50,668 nt of DNA from Streptococcus lactarius. Its GTDB lineage: Bacteria; Bacillota; Bacilli; Lactobacillales; Streptococcaceae. The notes under the pieces are model-generated. The model saw only the letters and a program-made list of their open reading frames with translations, was not told the DNA's origin and searched no databases. Shown here in pieces: positions 28,216-36,150 of the stretch (the stretch's first letter is position 1; the number at the start of each line of letters is the position of its first letter). Made by a program: the position numbers and the translations under genes. Location: assembly GCF_016642265.1 (NCBI RefSeq), contig NZ_MRXX01000005.1, positions 1-50,668 on the forward strand, given 5' to 3'.

Positions 28216-28979
28216 ATGACCAGATTAAGTAGAATTGAAGAAGTTGAAGCCATTATTCGGCGGAAACGCCGCATGGCCATAAAAGAGTTGGAGCAGCTGA
28301 CCTATTCAAGTGCATCAACACTTAGAAGAGACTTGATTTACCTAGAAGAGCATGGACTAATTAGGAGAGCACGTGGAGAAGTTTTTCTTAATTCTTCAAA
28401 TACTAATGAAGAATCGTATTTCTTGAGGGAAAACAAAAATAAAAATGCCAAAAAAAAATAGCAACCCTATCTAGAGACTTCATAGGTCCAGGGATGTGTA
28501 TTTATCTAGACGCTAGTACGACTGTTTTTGAACTATGTCCCTACGTTTGTGAAGTGAATCATTTAATTATTTTGACCAATGATTTAAAATCAGCCCAATA
28601 TTTGGCTGAACATACGAATCCGTCTAATAAAATTTTTGAGATTGGAGGCGAAGTGCGTCACCATTCTACCACCTCTATCTGTCAGGATTTTGAACATTCC
28701 TTTATTCAACATTTTAATATTGATCTTGCAATCTGTTCGGCCAGTGGAATTGATGATAGATTTGTGTATGAAAAGTCTTTGAATCAAGCTTTGGCGAAGA
28801 AAAACATTATCGAAAAGGCTAAAAATACGATTTTATTAGTCGATCAAACAAAATTTTTCCATACTGGATTTTATAAAATCAACCAGCTATCTGCCTACAA
28901 AACGATTATTTCAGATGCTGCCCCGGATCCTAAAATGTTAGTTGCGGCAGAGGATTGTGGGACAGAATGGATATATTAA
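28216..28979 (+). pseudogene. DeoR-family regulator interrupted at an A9 run
   Basis: Two frames cover one DeoR protein. Codons 1-81 (28216-28461) hold the winged helix-turn-helix (AIKELEQLTYSSASTLRRDLIYLEEHGLIRRARGE) and stop at TAG right after nine A (28450-28458). The sensor domain (LDASTTVFELCPYV... to VDQTKFFHTGF) continues in the -1 frame to 28979. One extra A, or a -1 slip on A-AAA-AAA, would give an intact 254-aa protein in which KKKIATLSRDFIGPG bridges the gap. It may be a real frameshift, a phase-variable or slippage-controlled gene, or a sequencing error. It probably controls the divergent PTS-GH95 operon. Confidence 0.75.
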
Positions 28980-29044
28980 GTGCTACAAGTAATGCTTCAT
29001 GATCGTCATTTCCGAAGTTCCGATTCAAAAGAGTTGTTTAAACG

Positions 29045-29058
29045 AGGGAGCGCTTTCA
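29045..29058. promoter_or_regulatory. cre-like site upstream of the phosphoketolase gene
   Basis: AGGGAGCGCTTTCA, read on the minus strand as TGAAAGCGCTCCCT, matches 12 of 14 cre positions. It lies about 50 bases before the -35, a place where CcpA can activate. Confidence 0.45.
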
Positions 29059-29106
29059 TTTCATTCGAAAAAATTTGAATTTCAAATAATATTTTCTTAC
29101 TTTCTG

Positions 29107-29135
29107 TGTACAAAAAGGGAATTTCTTGATAAAAT
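29107..29135 (+). promoter_or_regulatory. Phosphoketolase promoter
   Basis: TGTACA (29107-29112), 17 bases, TAAAAT (29130-29135) with an upstream TGA. Confidence 0.55.
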
Positions 29136-29165
29136 AGAATAATATTGAATAACTTCTTCAATATC

Positions 29166-29194
29166 ATCTGTTTGACGCTGAAAACAGATTTTTT
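29166..29194 (+). terminator. Terminator-like hairpin in the phosphoketolase leader
   Basis: ATCTGTTT (29166-29173) pairs with AAACAGAT (29182-29189), then TTTTTT. It lies between the promoter and the start codon, so it either ends the regulator transcript or attenuates xpkA. The right arm can alternatively pair with AAAATCTGT at 29224-29232. Confidence 0.5.
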
Positions 29195-29254
29195 AAACTA
29201 TTAAAAAAGCACAGGTTTTGAAGAAAATCTGTCTAGAATTTGTGAGGAGACAAG

Positions 29255-31639
29255 ATGACTGTCGATTATAACAGCAAAGCATACTTGGATAAAGTAGATG
29301 CTTGGTGGCGTGCAGCCAACTACATTTCAGCTGCTCAAATGTACTTGAAAGATAACCCATTGTTGAAGCGTGAAGTCGTTGAAAACGACTTGAAGGCTCA
29401 CCCAATCGGACACTGGGGTACAGTACCGGGGCAAAACTTTATCTATGCTCACTTGAACCGGACCATCAATAAATACGACTTGGATATGTTCTACATTGAA
29501 GGACCAGGTCATGGTGGGCAAGTAATGGTATCTAATTCTTACTTGGATGGTTCATACACTGAATTGAATCCAGGTATTCCTCAAAATGAAGAAGGTTTCA
29601 AACACTTGTGTAAGATCTTCTCATTCCCTGGAGGAATTGCTTCACACGCGGCGCCTGAAACACCAGGATCTATCCACGAAGGTGGAGAACTTGGTTACGC
29701 ACTTTCACACGCTACTGGAGCTGTATTGGATAATCCAGATGTCATTGCTGCGACAGTAATTGGTGATGGTGAAGGGGAAACTGGACCATTGATGGCTGGT
29801 TGGTTGTCAAATACTTTCTTGAACCCTGTCAATGATGGTGCTGTTCTTCCAATCTTCTATCTCAATGGTGGGAAGATCCATAACCCAACAATCTTTGAGC
29901 GGAAGACAGATGAAGAATTGACTCTCTTCTTCGAAGGTCTAGGTTGGAAACCAATCTTTGCCAATGTAACAGCAATCTCAGATGATCATGAAGCAGCACA
30001 CGCTTTGTTCGCTGAAAAGTTGGATGAAGCGATTGAAGAAATTAAAAAAGTCCAAGCAGAAGCTCGTAAGGGTTCTGCGGAAGAAGCAACTCAAGCTGTT
30101 TACCCTGTCTTGATTGCCCGTATTCCTAAAGGATGGACTGGACCTAAAGCATGGAAAGGAACACCAATCGAGGGTGGTTTCCGTGCGCACCAAGTTCCAA
30201 TCCCAGTAGATGCGCATCATATGGAACATGTGGATGCCCTTCTTTCATGGTTGGAATCTTACCGCCCAGCTGAATTGTTCGATGAAAACGGTACATTACT
30301 CCCTGAAATTGCAGAAATCGCACCAAAAGGCGACCGTCGCATGGCGATGAATCCAATCACCAATGCAGGTGTCATCAAACCAATGAACACAGCTGATTGG
30401 AAGAAACATGCCTTTAAAATTGGAACACCAGGTGCCATCATGGCGCAGGATATGATCGAATTTGGTAAGTATGCAGCAGATCTTGTGGATGCGAACCCTG
30501 ATAACTTCCGTATCTTTGGACCGGATGAAACCAAATCAAACCGTCTTCAAGAAGTCTTCACACGGACCAACCGTCAATGGTTAGGACGCATGAAACCAGA
30601 TTATGATGAAGCATTGAGCCCTGCTGGTCGTGTCATCGATTCTCAATTGTCAGAACATCAAGCAGAAGGAATGCTTGAAGGATATGTCTTGACAGGACGT
30701 CATGGATTCTTCGCTTCTTACGAATCATTCCTTCGTGTTGTTGACTCAATGATTACGCAGCACTTCAAATGGTTGCGTAAATCTAAGACTCACACAACAT
30801 GGCGTAAAAACTACCCAGCTTTGAACTTGATTGCGACTTCAACCGTCTTCCAACAAGACCACAATGGTTACACTCACCAAGATCCAGGTATCTTGACGCA
30901 TTTGGCGGAGAAAACACCTGAATATATTCGTGAGTACTTGCCAGCAGATACCAATAGCTTGCTTGCTGTAATGGATAAGGCCCTTAAAGCAGAAGATAAG
31001 ATCAACTTGATCGTCACTTCTAAGCACCCTCGTCCTCAGTTCTACTCGACAGATGAAGCTGAAGAATTGGTTCGCGAAGGCTACAAAGTGATCGATTGGG
31101 CTTCAACTGTTTCAGCAGATGAAGAACCAGATGTAGTCATTGCAGCAGCTGGGACAGAACCAAACTTAGAAGCTTTGGCAGCGATTACGATCTTGCACCA
31201 AGCCTTCCCAGAATTGAAGATCCGCTTTGTCAATGTTGTGGATATTTTGAAATTGCGTCACCCATCAGTAGATGCGCGTGGACTTTCTGACGAAGAGTTC
31301 GATACAGTCTTCACGACTGACAAACCTGTCATCTTTGCCTTCCATGGTTACGAAGGTATGATCCGTGACATCTTCTTTAACCGTCACAACCACAATCTTC
31401 GTGTACATGGTTACCGTGAAAACGGAGATATCACAACACCATTTGATATGCGTGTCATGTCTGAGTTGGACCGCTTCCACTTGGCACAAGATGCAGCCAA
31501 TGCAGCTCTTGGAGAAGAAGCATCCGCATTTGCAGCTCAAATGGATGAAACAGTTGCCTTCCACAATGCTTATATCCGTGAAAACGGAGATGACATTCCG
31601 GAAGTGCAAAACTGGAAATGGGAAAATGTAAATAAATAA
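29255..31639 (+). CDS. xpkA: Xylulose-5-phosphate/fructose-6-phosphate phosphoketolase
   Basis: 794 aa, usual XFP length, thiamine-diphosphate enzyme. Domains: PP (about 1-370) with [21 protein letters not shown] and the ThDP motif [17 protein letters not shown]; Pyr (about 380-610) with [10 protein letters not shown] and [16 protein letters not shown]-terminal transketolase-like domain. It cleaves xylulose-5-P (and fructose-6-P) with phosphate to acetyl-phosphate plus a triose or tetrose phosphate, giving ATP and acetyl-phosphate. GAGGAGAC ribosome binding site. Codon use is typical of a highly expressed gene. Confidence 0.97.
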   Translation: MTVDYNSKAYLDKVDAWWRAANYISAAQMYLKDNPLLKREVVENDLKAHPIGHWGTVPGQNFIYAHLNRTINKYDLDMFYIEGPGHGGQVMVSNSYLDGSYTELNPGIPQNEEGFKHLCKIFSFPGGIASHAAPETPGSIHEGGELGYALSHATGAVLDNPDVIAATVIGDGEGETGPLMAGWLSNTFLNPVNDGAVLPIFYLNGGKIHNPTIFERKTDEELTLFFEGLGWKPIFANVTAISDDHEAAHALFAEKLDEAIEEIKKVQAEARKGSAEEATQAVYPVLIARIPKGWTGPKAWKGTPIEGGFRAHQVPIPVDAHHMEHVDALLSWLESYRPAELFDENGTLLPEIAEIAPKGDRRMAMNPITNAGVIKPMNTADWKKHAFKIGTPGAIMAQDMIEFGKYAADLVDANPDNFRIFGPDETKSNRLQEVFTRTNRQWLGRMKPDYDEALSPAGRVIDSQLSEHQAEGMLEGYVLTGRHGFFASYESFLRVVDSMITQHFKWLRKSKTHTTWRKNYPALNLIATSTVFQQDHNGYTHQDPGILTHLAEKTPEYIREYLPADTNSLLAVMDKALKAEDKINLIVTSKHPRPQFYSTDEAEELVREGYKVIDWASTVSADEEPDVVIAAAGTEPNLEALAAITILHQAFPELKIRFVNVVDILKLRHPSVDARGLSDEEFDTVFTTDKPVIFAFHGYEGMIRDIFFNRHNHNLRVHGYRENGDITTPFDMRVMSELDRFHLAQDAANAALGEEASAFAAQMDETVAFHNAYIRENGDDIPEVQNWKWENVNK

Positions 31640-31674
31640 GAAAAAAAGTCGGAGCAATCCGGCTTTTTTTCTTA
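31638..31674. terminator. Bidirectional terminator after xpkA
   Basis: AAGAAAAAAAGTCGGA pairs with TCCGGCTTTTTTTCTT, with A and T runs on both flanks. The gap that follows, to the bioY operator at 31940, holds no gene I can support. Confidence 0.85.
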
Positions 31675-31939
31675 TTTAGACCGTCTTTTACATTTCCACT
31701 TGCTTTTTTTGAAACAGTTAAGCGCTGTTTCATTAGTTTGTGGAAGTCTTCTATCCACAGAGGGTGAAATCACCTTGTGGATTGCATTGATGATGCTAGC
31801 GGTAAAAGAATTTGATATTTTTTTAAAAATATTTGATTAGCCCATCAGTAACTAGGTGAATGATTTCATAAAATAAAAAAGAGTGCTGGAAAGTGGGATT
31901 GCTTGAGAAAGAAAATTACAAACGAATTACAGTTTCTAC

Positions 31940-32023
31940 AGTCAACCTATTTTTATATCTTGGTTGACTATTTAGGAGTTGTTTGGTATAATAGGTTAAC
32001 CATATTTGAAAGTGAGGTTAACT
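31940..32023 (+). promoter_or_regulatory. bioY promoter with two BirA-type operators
   Basis: TTGACT (31964-31969), 17 bases, TATAAT (31987-31992). Operator 1: AGTCAACC (31940-31947), 14 bases, GGTTGACT (31962-31969), covering the -35. Operator 2: GGTTAACC (31994-32001), 14 bases, GGTTAACT (32016-32023), covering the transcription start and ribosome binding site. Both fit the TTAACC-N14-GGTTAA layout of Firmicute BirA sites and share the same spacing, so cooperative repression by biotin-loaded BirA is likely. Confidence 0.75.
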
Positions 32024-32027
32024 AAAA

Positions 32028-32567
32028 GTGAAACAACATCATACTTTTTCAATTGTTCTTCCAGCCTTCGGAGCTGCTATCATTGCTTCCCTATCACAAA
32101 TCATCATTCCGATAGGAGCGGTGCCCATCACCTTACAGACCTTTGCTGTAGGACTCGTGGCTGCCATTTTTAAACCGAGAGAAGCTACTCTTGCTGCTCT
32201 CCTCTATCTTATTCTCGGTGCAATTGGTCTACCCGTTTTCGCAGGAGGTAGCGGTGGTTTTCAAACCTTCTTTAGTCCAATAGCTGGTTATATACTTGCC
32301 TATCCCCTTTTCGCCTTTATCACTTCTAAACTGACCAATGCTGATACACCCATTTGGAAAATCTTTTTGGCTTTTGTTTTAGGAGATGTCCCAGTATTTG
32401 TCGGTGGAATTCTCACCCTTCACTTCCTTGGAAATATGGGTTGGTCTACAGCCGTAGCTGTCGGTTTGACACCTTTTATCATTCCTGACCTGCTAAAAGG
32501 ACTCATCGTCTCTTTGGTGACTAAGCCAGTTTTAAAAGCACTAAAAAATCATAGCTACTTTAACTAA
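32028..32567 (+). CDS. bioY: Biotin transporter BioY
   Basis: 179 aa, substrate-binding (S) component of ECF transporters, about six transmembrane helices. Motifs: IIPIGAVPITLQTFAVGL, LYLILGAIGLPVFAGGSGG and a PTGGY-like SPIAGYILAYP. It captures biotin and uses the shared EcfAAT module encoded elsewhere. GTG start (32028) with GAGG 10 bases upstream, partly inside operator 2. Monocistronic. Confidence 0.94.
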   Translation: MKQHHTFSIVLPAFGAAIIASLSQIIIPIGAVPITLQTFAVGLVAAIFKPREATLAALLYLILGAIGLPVFAGGSGGFQTFFSPIAGYILAYPLFAFITSKLTNADTPIWKIFLAFVLGDVPVFVGGILTLHFLGNMGWSTAVAVGLTPFIIPDLLKGLIVSLVTKPVLKALKNHSYFN

Positions 32568-32615
32568 AAAAAGATTGAAGGCTCTGTTCACACGAACAAT
32601 GTCTTCAATCTTTTT
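32566..32615. terminator. Bidirectional terminator between bioY and the CHY gene
   Basis: AAAAAGATTGAAG pairs with CTTCAATCTTTTT, with an inner GTTC/GAAC stem. T runs exist on both strands, so it serves bioY and the converging CHY gene. Confidence 0.85.
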
Positions 32616-33024
32616 ATTTTGCAAAATAAATGTCATAGTGCTTTGAACAAGCTGGATTAAACCGACTGTGACAATGAGAGCAAGAGATAGACTTTTGATA
32701 GTTTTCAATAGTCATTTCATGTAGACAAACACCACAGATAACTACCTTATCCTGCCTTATGTGGCAAGGATAAGCTCGAAATCTATGATCCTCTATATGA
32801 TCATGACATTGATAACAGGCATAATATTTTTGACAGTCATAGCATTTTAGAGCAACAATATCTAGTGGAGAATGATAGTGTTGGCACCTACTTTCCTTAT
32901 CTACCAGGAGACCATGAATTTGTGCTACTGGTAGACAAGGAGTAGAAGCAATTGTCTTGCCCAGGACATCAGGTTCCTGCTTTCTGAAAGTTTTTCTAGT
33001 GATTGTACTTTTACTATTTTCCAT
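32614..33024 (-). CDS. CHY-type zinc-finger protein
   Basis: 136 aa from the ATG at 33024. The CHY zinc finger has the Cys/His set CQHYH...CYDCQKYYACYQCHDH...CGVCLHEM...CSHCH...CSKHY, able to bind about three zinc ions. Function in bacteria is not established; such proteins are common in streptococci. The frame has an earlier ATG at 33033, but that lies in the -10. The first 38 or so residues before GLLVDKESRC are poorly conserved by eye, so a later start is possible. Confidence 0.8.
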   Translation of the reverse strand: MENSKSTITRKTFRKQEPDVLGKTIASTPCLPVAQIHGLLVDKESRCQHYHSPLDIVALKCYDCQKYYACYQCHDHIEDHRFRAYPCHIRQDKVVICGVCLHEMTIENYQKSISCSHCHSRFNPACSKHYDIYFAK

Positions 33025-33031
33025 TAACCAC

Positions 33032-33037
33032 ATTATA
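33032..33037 (-). promoter_or_regulatory. -10 element placing the CHY transcript start at its ATG
   Basis: On the minus strand TGCTATAAT (extended -10) ends 8 bases before the ATG at 33024, so the RNA would begin at or next to the start codon. The -35 is poor. Confidence 0.45.
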
Positions 33038-33265
33038 GCACAAATGATTTGTATTTTTAGGAGAAAAGTATAGTCGATTCACATGATTCTTTGTGTCTAT
33101 CTTATGCTTCTACGTAACAATAGTTTTCAGTTCTTATTTGATGAACCTTTAGGGACTGATTTTTTTAACAATTTATAGATCTAGGAACTAAAGAAAAGAC
33201 AGCTGGATATAAGTTCGGAAATCAAGCGTTTTCTAGGGGAAGATGGAAGAGTTTTCAAAGAAATA

Positions 33266-33294
33266 TTGAAGAAAAGCCGAAAAAATAGTAAAAT
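33266..33294 (+). promoter_or_regulatory. Promoter of the surface 5'-nucleotidase
   Basis: TTGAAG (33266-33271), 17 bases, TAAAAT (33289-33294). A short hairpin TTCTCC-tcttt-GGAGAA follows at 33331 in the leader. The rest of the 33038-33375 gap holds nothing gene-like. Confidence 0.6.
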
Positions 33295-33375
33295 GGAATA
33301 GCTGATTGCAGCAAATCAACTTTTCTGTTTTCTCCTCTTTGGAGAAGTGCCGTAAATTAGAAAATGGAGTATTTA

Positions 33376-35457
33376 ATGAAGAAAAAAGTGATCTTGAAAA
33401 GCAGTATCTTAGCAGTTGCTACTGGTTTCAGTTTCTTTGCCATCAATCGTGTATTTGCAGATGATTTGCAAGTCCAGTTCATGGGGGTCAATGACTTCCA
33501 CGGTGCCTTGGAACAAACGGGAACAGCCCGCTTGGAAAATGAAACAGTGAAAAATGCTGGGACAGCCCCACTGCTAGCGACGTACATGAATGATTCGCAA
33601 AAGGAATTTGAAACAGAAAATGCAGGAACTCCAAATGCAAGCATCCGTGTACAAGCTGGAGATATGGTCGGTGCTAGTCCAGCCAATTCTGCCCTCCTTC
33701 AAGATGAACCAACTGTAAAAGTCTTCAATGAAATGAACTTTGAATACGGAACACTTGGAAACCATGAGTTTGACGAAGGTCTTGGAGAATTCAACCGGAT
33801 CATGAAAGGGGAAGCCCCAACACCTGGTCAATTCAACAAGATCGTCGATGAGTATCCTCATGAAGCTTCCAAACAAGAAATTGTGATTGCCAACTTGGTT
33901 GACAAGGACACCAACAAAATCCCATTTGATTGGAAACCTTATACCATCAAAGAAATTCCAGTTAATGACAAGACGGTTAAGGTCGGATTCATCGGGGTTG
34001 TGACGACAGAATTTCCTAACCTTGTCTTGCGGAAGAACCATGAACAGTACCGGGTCTTGGATGAAGCAGAATCGATTGCCAAATATGCGCGTGAGTTGAA
34101 TGACCAAGGCGTTCATGCTATTGCTGTCTTGGCCCACGTTGCTGCCACAAGTAAAAATGGGGTAGCAGAAGGACCAGCTGCAGAGATGATCAAGAAATTG
34201 AATCAACTTTATCCAGAAAACTCAGTCGATCTTGTCTTTGCAGGTCACAACCACCAATATACAAATGGGATGGTCGGAAATACCTTGATTGTGCAAGGAA
34301 CATCTCAAGGGAAAGCCTACTCGGATGTTCGAGGTGTCTTAGATACAGATACAGGGGATTTTGTCAAAGCTCCAACTGCTAAAATCATTGCCGTAGATCC
34401 TTCTAAAGGCAAAGCAAAAGATGCCAAGGTCCAAGCGATCATCAATGAAGCCGACGAGACGGTTAAAAAGGTAACGGAAGCGAAAATTGGTTCGGCAGAG
34501 AAAGCTGAAAATATTACACGGGAATTGAATGCGCAAAAAGAAAGTGCTGTGGGAGATTTGGTCACAGCAGCCCAATTGGATATTGCTAAAAAATCAGGAT
34601 ACCCAGATATTGACTTTGCCTTCACCAATAATGGGGGAATTCGTGCAGACCTCGTGGTGAAACCCGATGGAACTATCACTTGGGGTGCCGCTCAAGCTGT
34701 GCAACCATTTGGAAATATCCTTCAAGTAGTAGAAATTACCGGAGACCAAATCTACAAAGCTTTGGATCAACAATATGATGAGAAAGAGCTTTACTTCTTG
34801 CAAATGGCAGGGATCAAGTACACCTATACCAAACCAGCCGATGCGACGGAAGAAAAACCTTATAAGGTTGTGAAAGCCTACAAGGCAGATGGTACAGAAA
34901 TCGATCGCAAGAAGACTTACAAGGCGATTATCAACGACTTCTTGTATGGTGGTGGTGATGGCTTCTCAGTCTTCCGCAATACAAAATTGATCGGTGCGAT
35001 TAATCCAGATACTGAAGTCTTTATCCAATACATCGAAGATGTGAATAAGGCAGGGAAGAAGTTGTCTGCTTCAATCTTGGGCAACAAGACATTTGTGGAA
35101 AAAGTGGAAGAAGAAAAACCAACTCCAGCACCACAACCGGAACCACAGCCATCGCCAGTAGATCCAGTAAGTCCTGTCAATCCTGTAGCTCCAGTGGCTC
35201 CAGTTAACCCAACGGTTCAACCTACAAGCCCAGCAGTGGCAGTCCAACCAGAAGCAACGGAAACAAAAGAAACAGCAACGGTTAAACCAGTCGCTGTCAC
35301 TTATCATACAGGTGGTCAAGAAGAAGCAGTTGCTAAACCAGCAACCGGTCTTCCAAAAACAGGTCAAGAAGACTTGACTTCTACAGTCCTTAGTCTCTTT
35401 GGCATGACCTCACTTGCTTTAGCAGGTTTTGTAGCTAGCAAAAAACGCGAAGGTTAA
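33376..35457 (+). CDS. LPXTG-anchored 5'-nucleotidase / cyclic phosphodiesterase
   Basis: 693 aa. Signal peptide to about residue 27 (KKVILKSSILAVATGF...VFADD). Calcineurin-like metallophosphatase domain (about 30-330) with metal motifs GVNDFHG, GNHEFDEG and AGHNHQY; 5'-nucleotidase C-terminal domain (about 360-560) with NNGGIRAD, QPFGN and GGDGF. A Pro-rich linker (about 580-650) and LPKTGQ sorting signal with basic tail KKREG. Surface enzymes of this kind make adenosine from AMP/ADP and can degrade cyclic dinucleotides; the substrate here is unproven. Start at 33376 has GGAG six bases upstream. Confidence 0.93.
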   Translation: MKKKVILKSSILAVATGFSFFAINRVFADDLQVQFMGVNDFHGALEQTGTARLENETVKNAGTAPLLATYMNDSQKEFETENAGTPNASIRVQAGDMVGASPANSALLQDEPTVKVFNEMNFEYGTLGNHEFDEGLGEFNRIMKGEAPTPGQFNKIVDEYPHEASKQEIVIANLVDKDTNKIPFDWKPYTIKEIPVNDKTVKVGFIGVVTTEFPNLVLRKNHEQYRVLDEAESIAKYARELNDQGVHAIAVLAHVAATSKNGVAEGPAAEMIKKLNQLYPENSVDLVFAGHNHQYTNGMVGNTLIVQGTSQGKAYSDVRGVLDTDTGDFVKAPTAKIIAVDPSKGKAKDAKVQAIINEADETVKKVTEAKIGSAEKAENITRELNAQKESAVGDLVTAAQLDIAKKSGYPDIDFAFTNNGGIRADLVVKPDGTITWGAAQAVQPFGNILQVVEITGDQIYKALDQQYDEKELYFLQMAGIKYTYTKPADATEEKPYKVVKAYKADGTEIDRKKTYKAIINDFLYGGGDGFSVFRNTKLIGAINPDTEVFIQYIEDVNKAGKKLSASILGNKTFVEKVEEEKPTPAPQPEPQPSPVDPVSPVNPVAPVAPVNPTVQPTSPAVAVQPEATETKETATVKPVAVTYHTGGQEEAVAKPATGLPKTGQEDLTSTVLSLFGMTSLALAGFVASKKREG

Positions 35458-35537
35458 CTGGGGATAGAAAGTATACAAACTGTTTTTGCATAAAAAATTA
35501 AATGATTCTGCAATAGATATCATTTACTCCCTACTGG

Positions 35538-35671
35538 AACTTTCCGCCGTGAGAAAAGTGCTTGAAACAATATTGTTTCAAGCACTCGGGAGTTTTGAAA
35601 CCTTAGGTTCAAAACTAAGTCATGGAACTTTGAAGAAGTTCGCTGACGTCCGTTCTCACCTAAGGAAAGTT
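35538..35671. repeat. Multi-branched palindromic element (three hairpins in a closing stem)
   Basis: The closing helix is AACTTTCC + GTGAGAA (35538-35545, 35549-35555) with TTCTCAC + GGAAAGTT (35653-35659, 35664-35671). Inside lie a perfect 28-bp palindrome (35558-35585, GTGCTTGAAACAAT and its complement), a hairpin AGTTTTGAA/TTCAAAACT (35591-35616), and GAACTT/AAGTTC (35625-35641). It lies after the nucleotidase gene and before converging genes. A 70-codon frame crosses it but is not convincing. It may be a dispersed repeat or a structured RNA. Confidence 0.65.
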
Positions 35672-35698
35672 TCTCAGAATACTTTGACTTCAATCTGA

Positions 35699-35730
35699 AA
35701 CGTCCGTTCTTTTAAGAAACGGACGTTTTT
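35699..35730. terminator. Bidirectional terminator
   Basis: AACGTCCGTT pairs with AACGGACGTT, with an inner short stem and TTTTT on the right and AAA on the left. It serves the nucleotidase gene and the leftward GT2 operon. Confidence 0.8.
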
Positions 35731-35736
35731 CATGTC

Positions 35737-36150
35737 TTAGGTTATCTTCTCCACCCAGATACTGCGAACAAAGAAGAGGCTGATCAGAGCCAGTGCTAGA
35801 AAGGCAAAGCCAACGTAATAGTAGGGCTGATCCATTGTGGTGGAGCGGCCGGAGAGATTGACAATCCCTCGGTAGAGGGCTCCTGCTGTCAGAGTAGCCA
35901 CTCCGGAATTCCAAAGATTGAGACTCAGGCGAGAGAGGCCTTTGACGAAGAGCTGTAGAGCTACTAGAAGTGTGCCACCGATCAAAGGGATCAAGAAAAG
36001 GTAGTGCATGAAGGCAGAGGTTTCGCCAAAACTAAAGTGTTCATAGATGCGACTTCCAGCGAAGAAGAAAACCGTAAGAAGAGTGTAGCAAAGAATCGTT
36101 TTTTTCAAGCGTTTTTTAATGGGATTAGTAACCGATGTAGACAATGTCAC
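35737..36150 (-). CDS. Small membrane protein, unknown function
   Basis: 137 aa with four hydrophobic segments (about 20-38, 50-68, 83-97 and 112-128). I do not recognise a family. GTG start at 36150, with the upstream gene still being read (26-base overlap), so translation is coupled. Last gene of the operon GT2-GtrA / phosphodiester glycosidase / this gene. It may help export or place the product of that pathway, but this is inference from position. Confidence 0.75.
   Translation of the reverse strand: MTLSTSVTNPIKKRLKKTILCYTLLTVFFFAGSRIYEHFSFGETSAFMHYLFLIPLIGGTLLVALQLFVKGLSRLSLNLWNSGVATLTAGALYRGIVNLSGRSTTMDQPYYYVGFAFLALALISLFFVRSIWVEKIT

Noticed and set aside
35486..35698. 70-codon frame across the multi-branched element
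   Set aside because: Most of its sequence is made of the inverted repeats, and there is no ribosome binding site; the RNA/DNA structure explains the sequence better.
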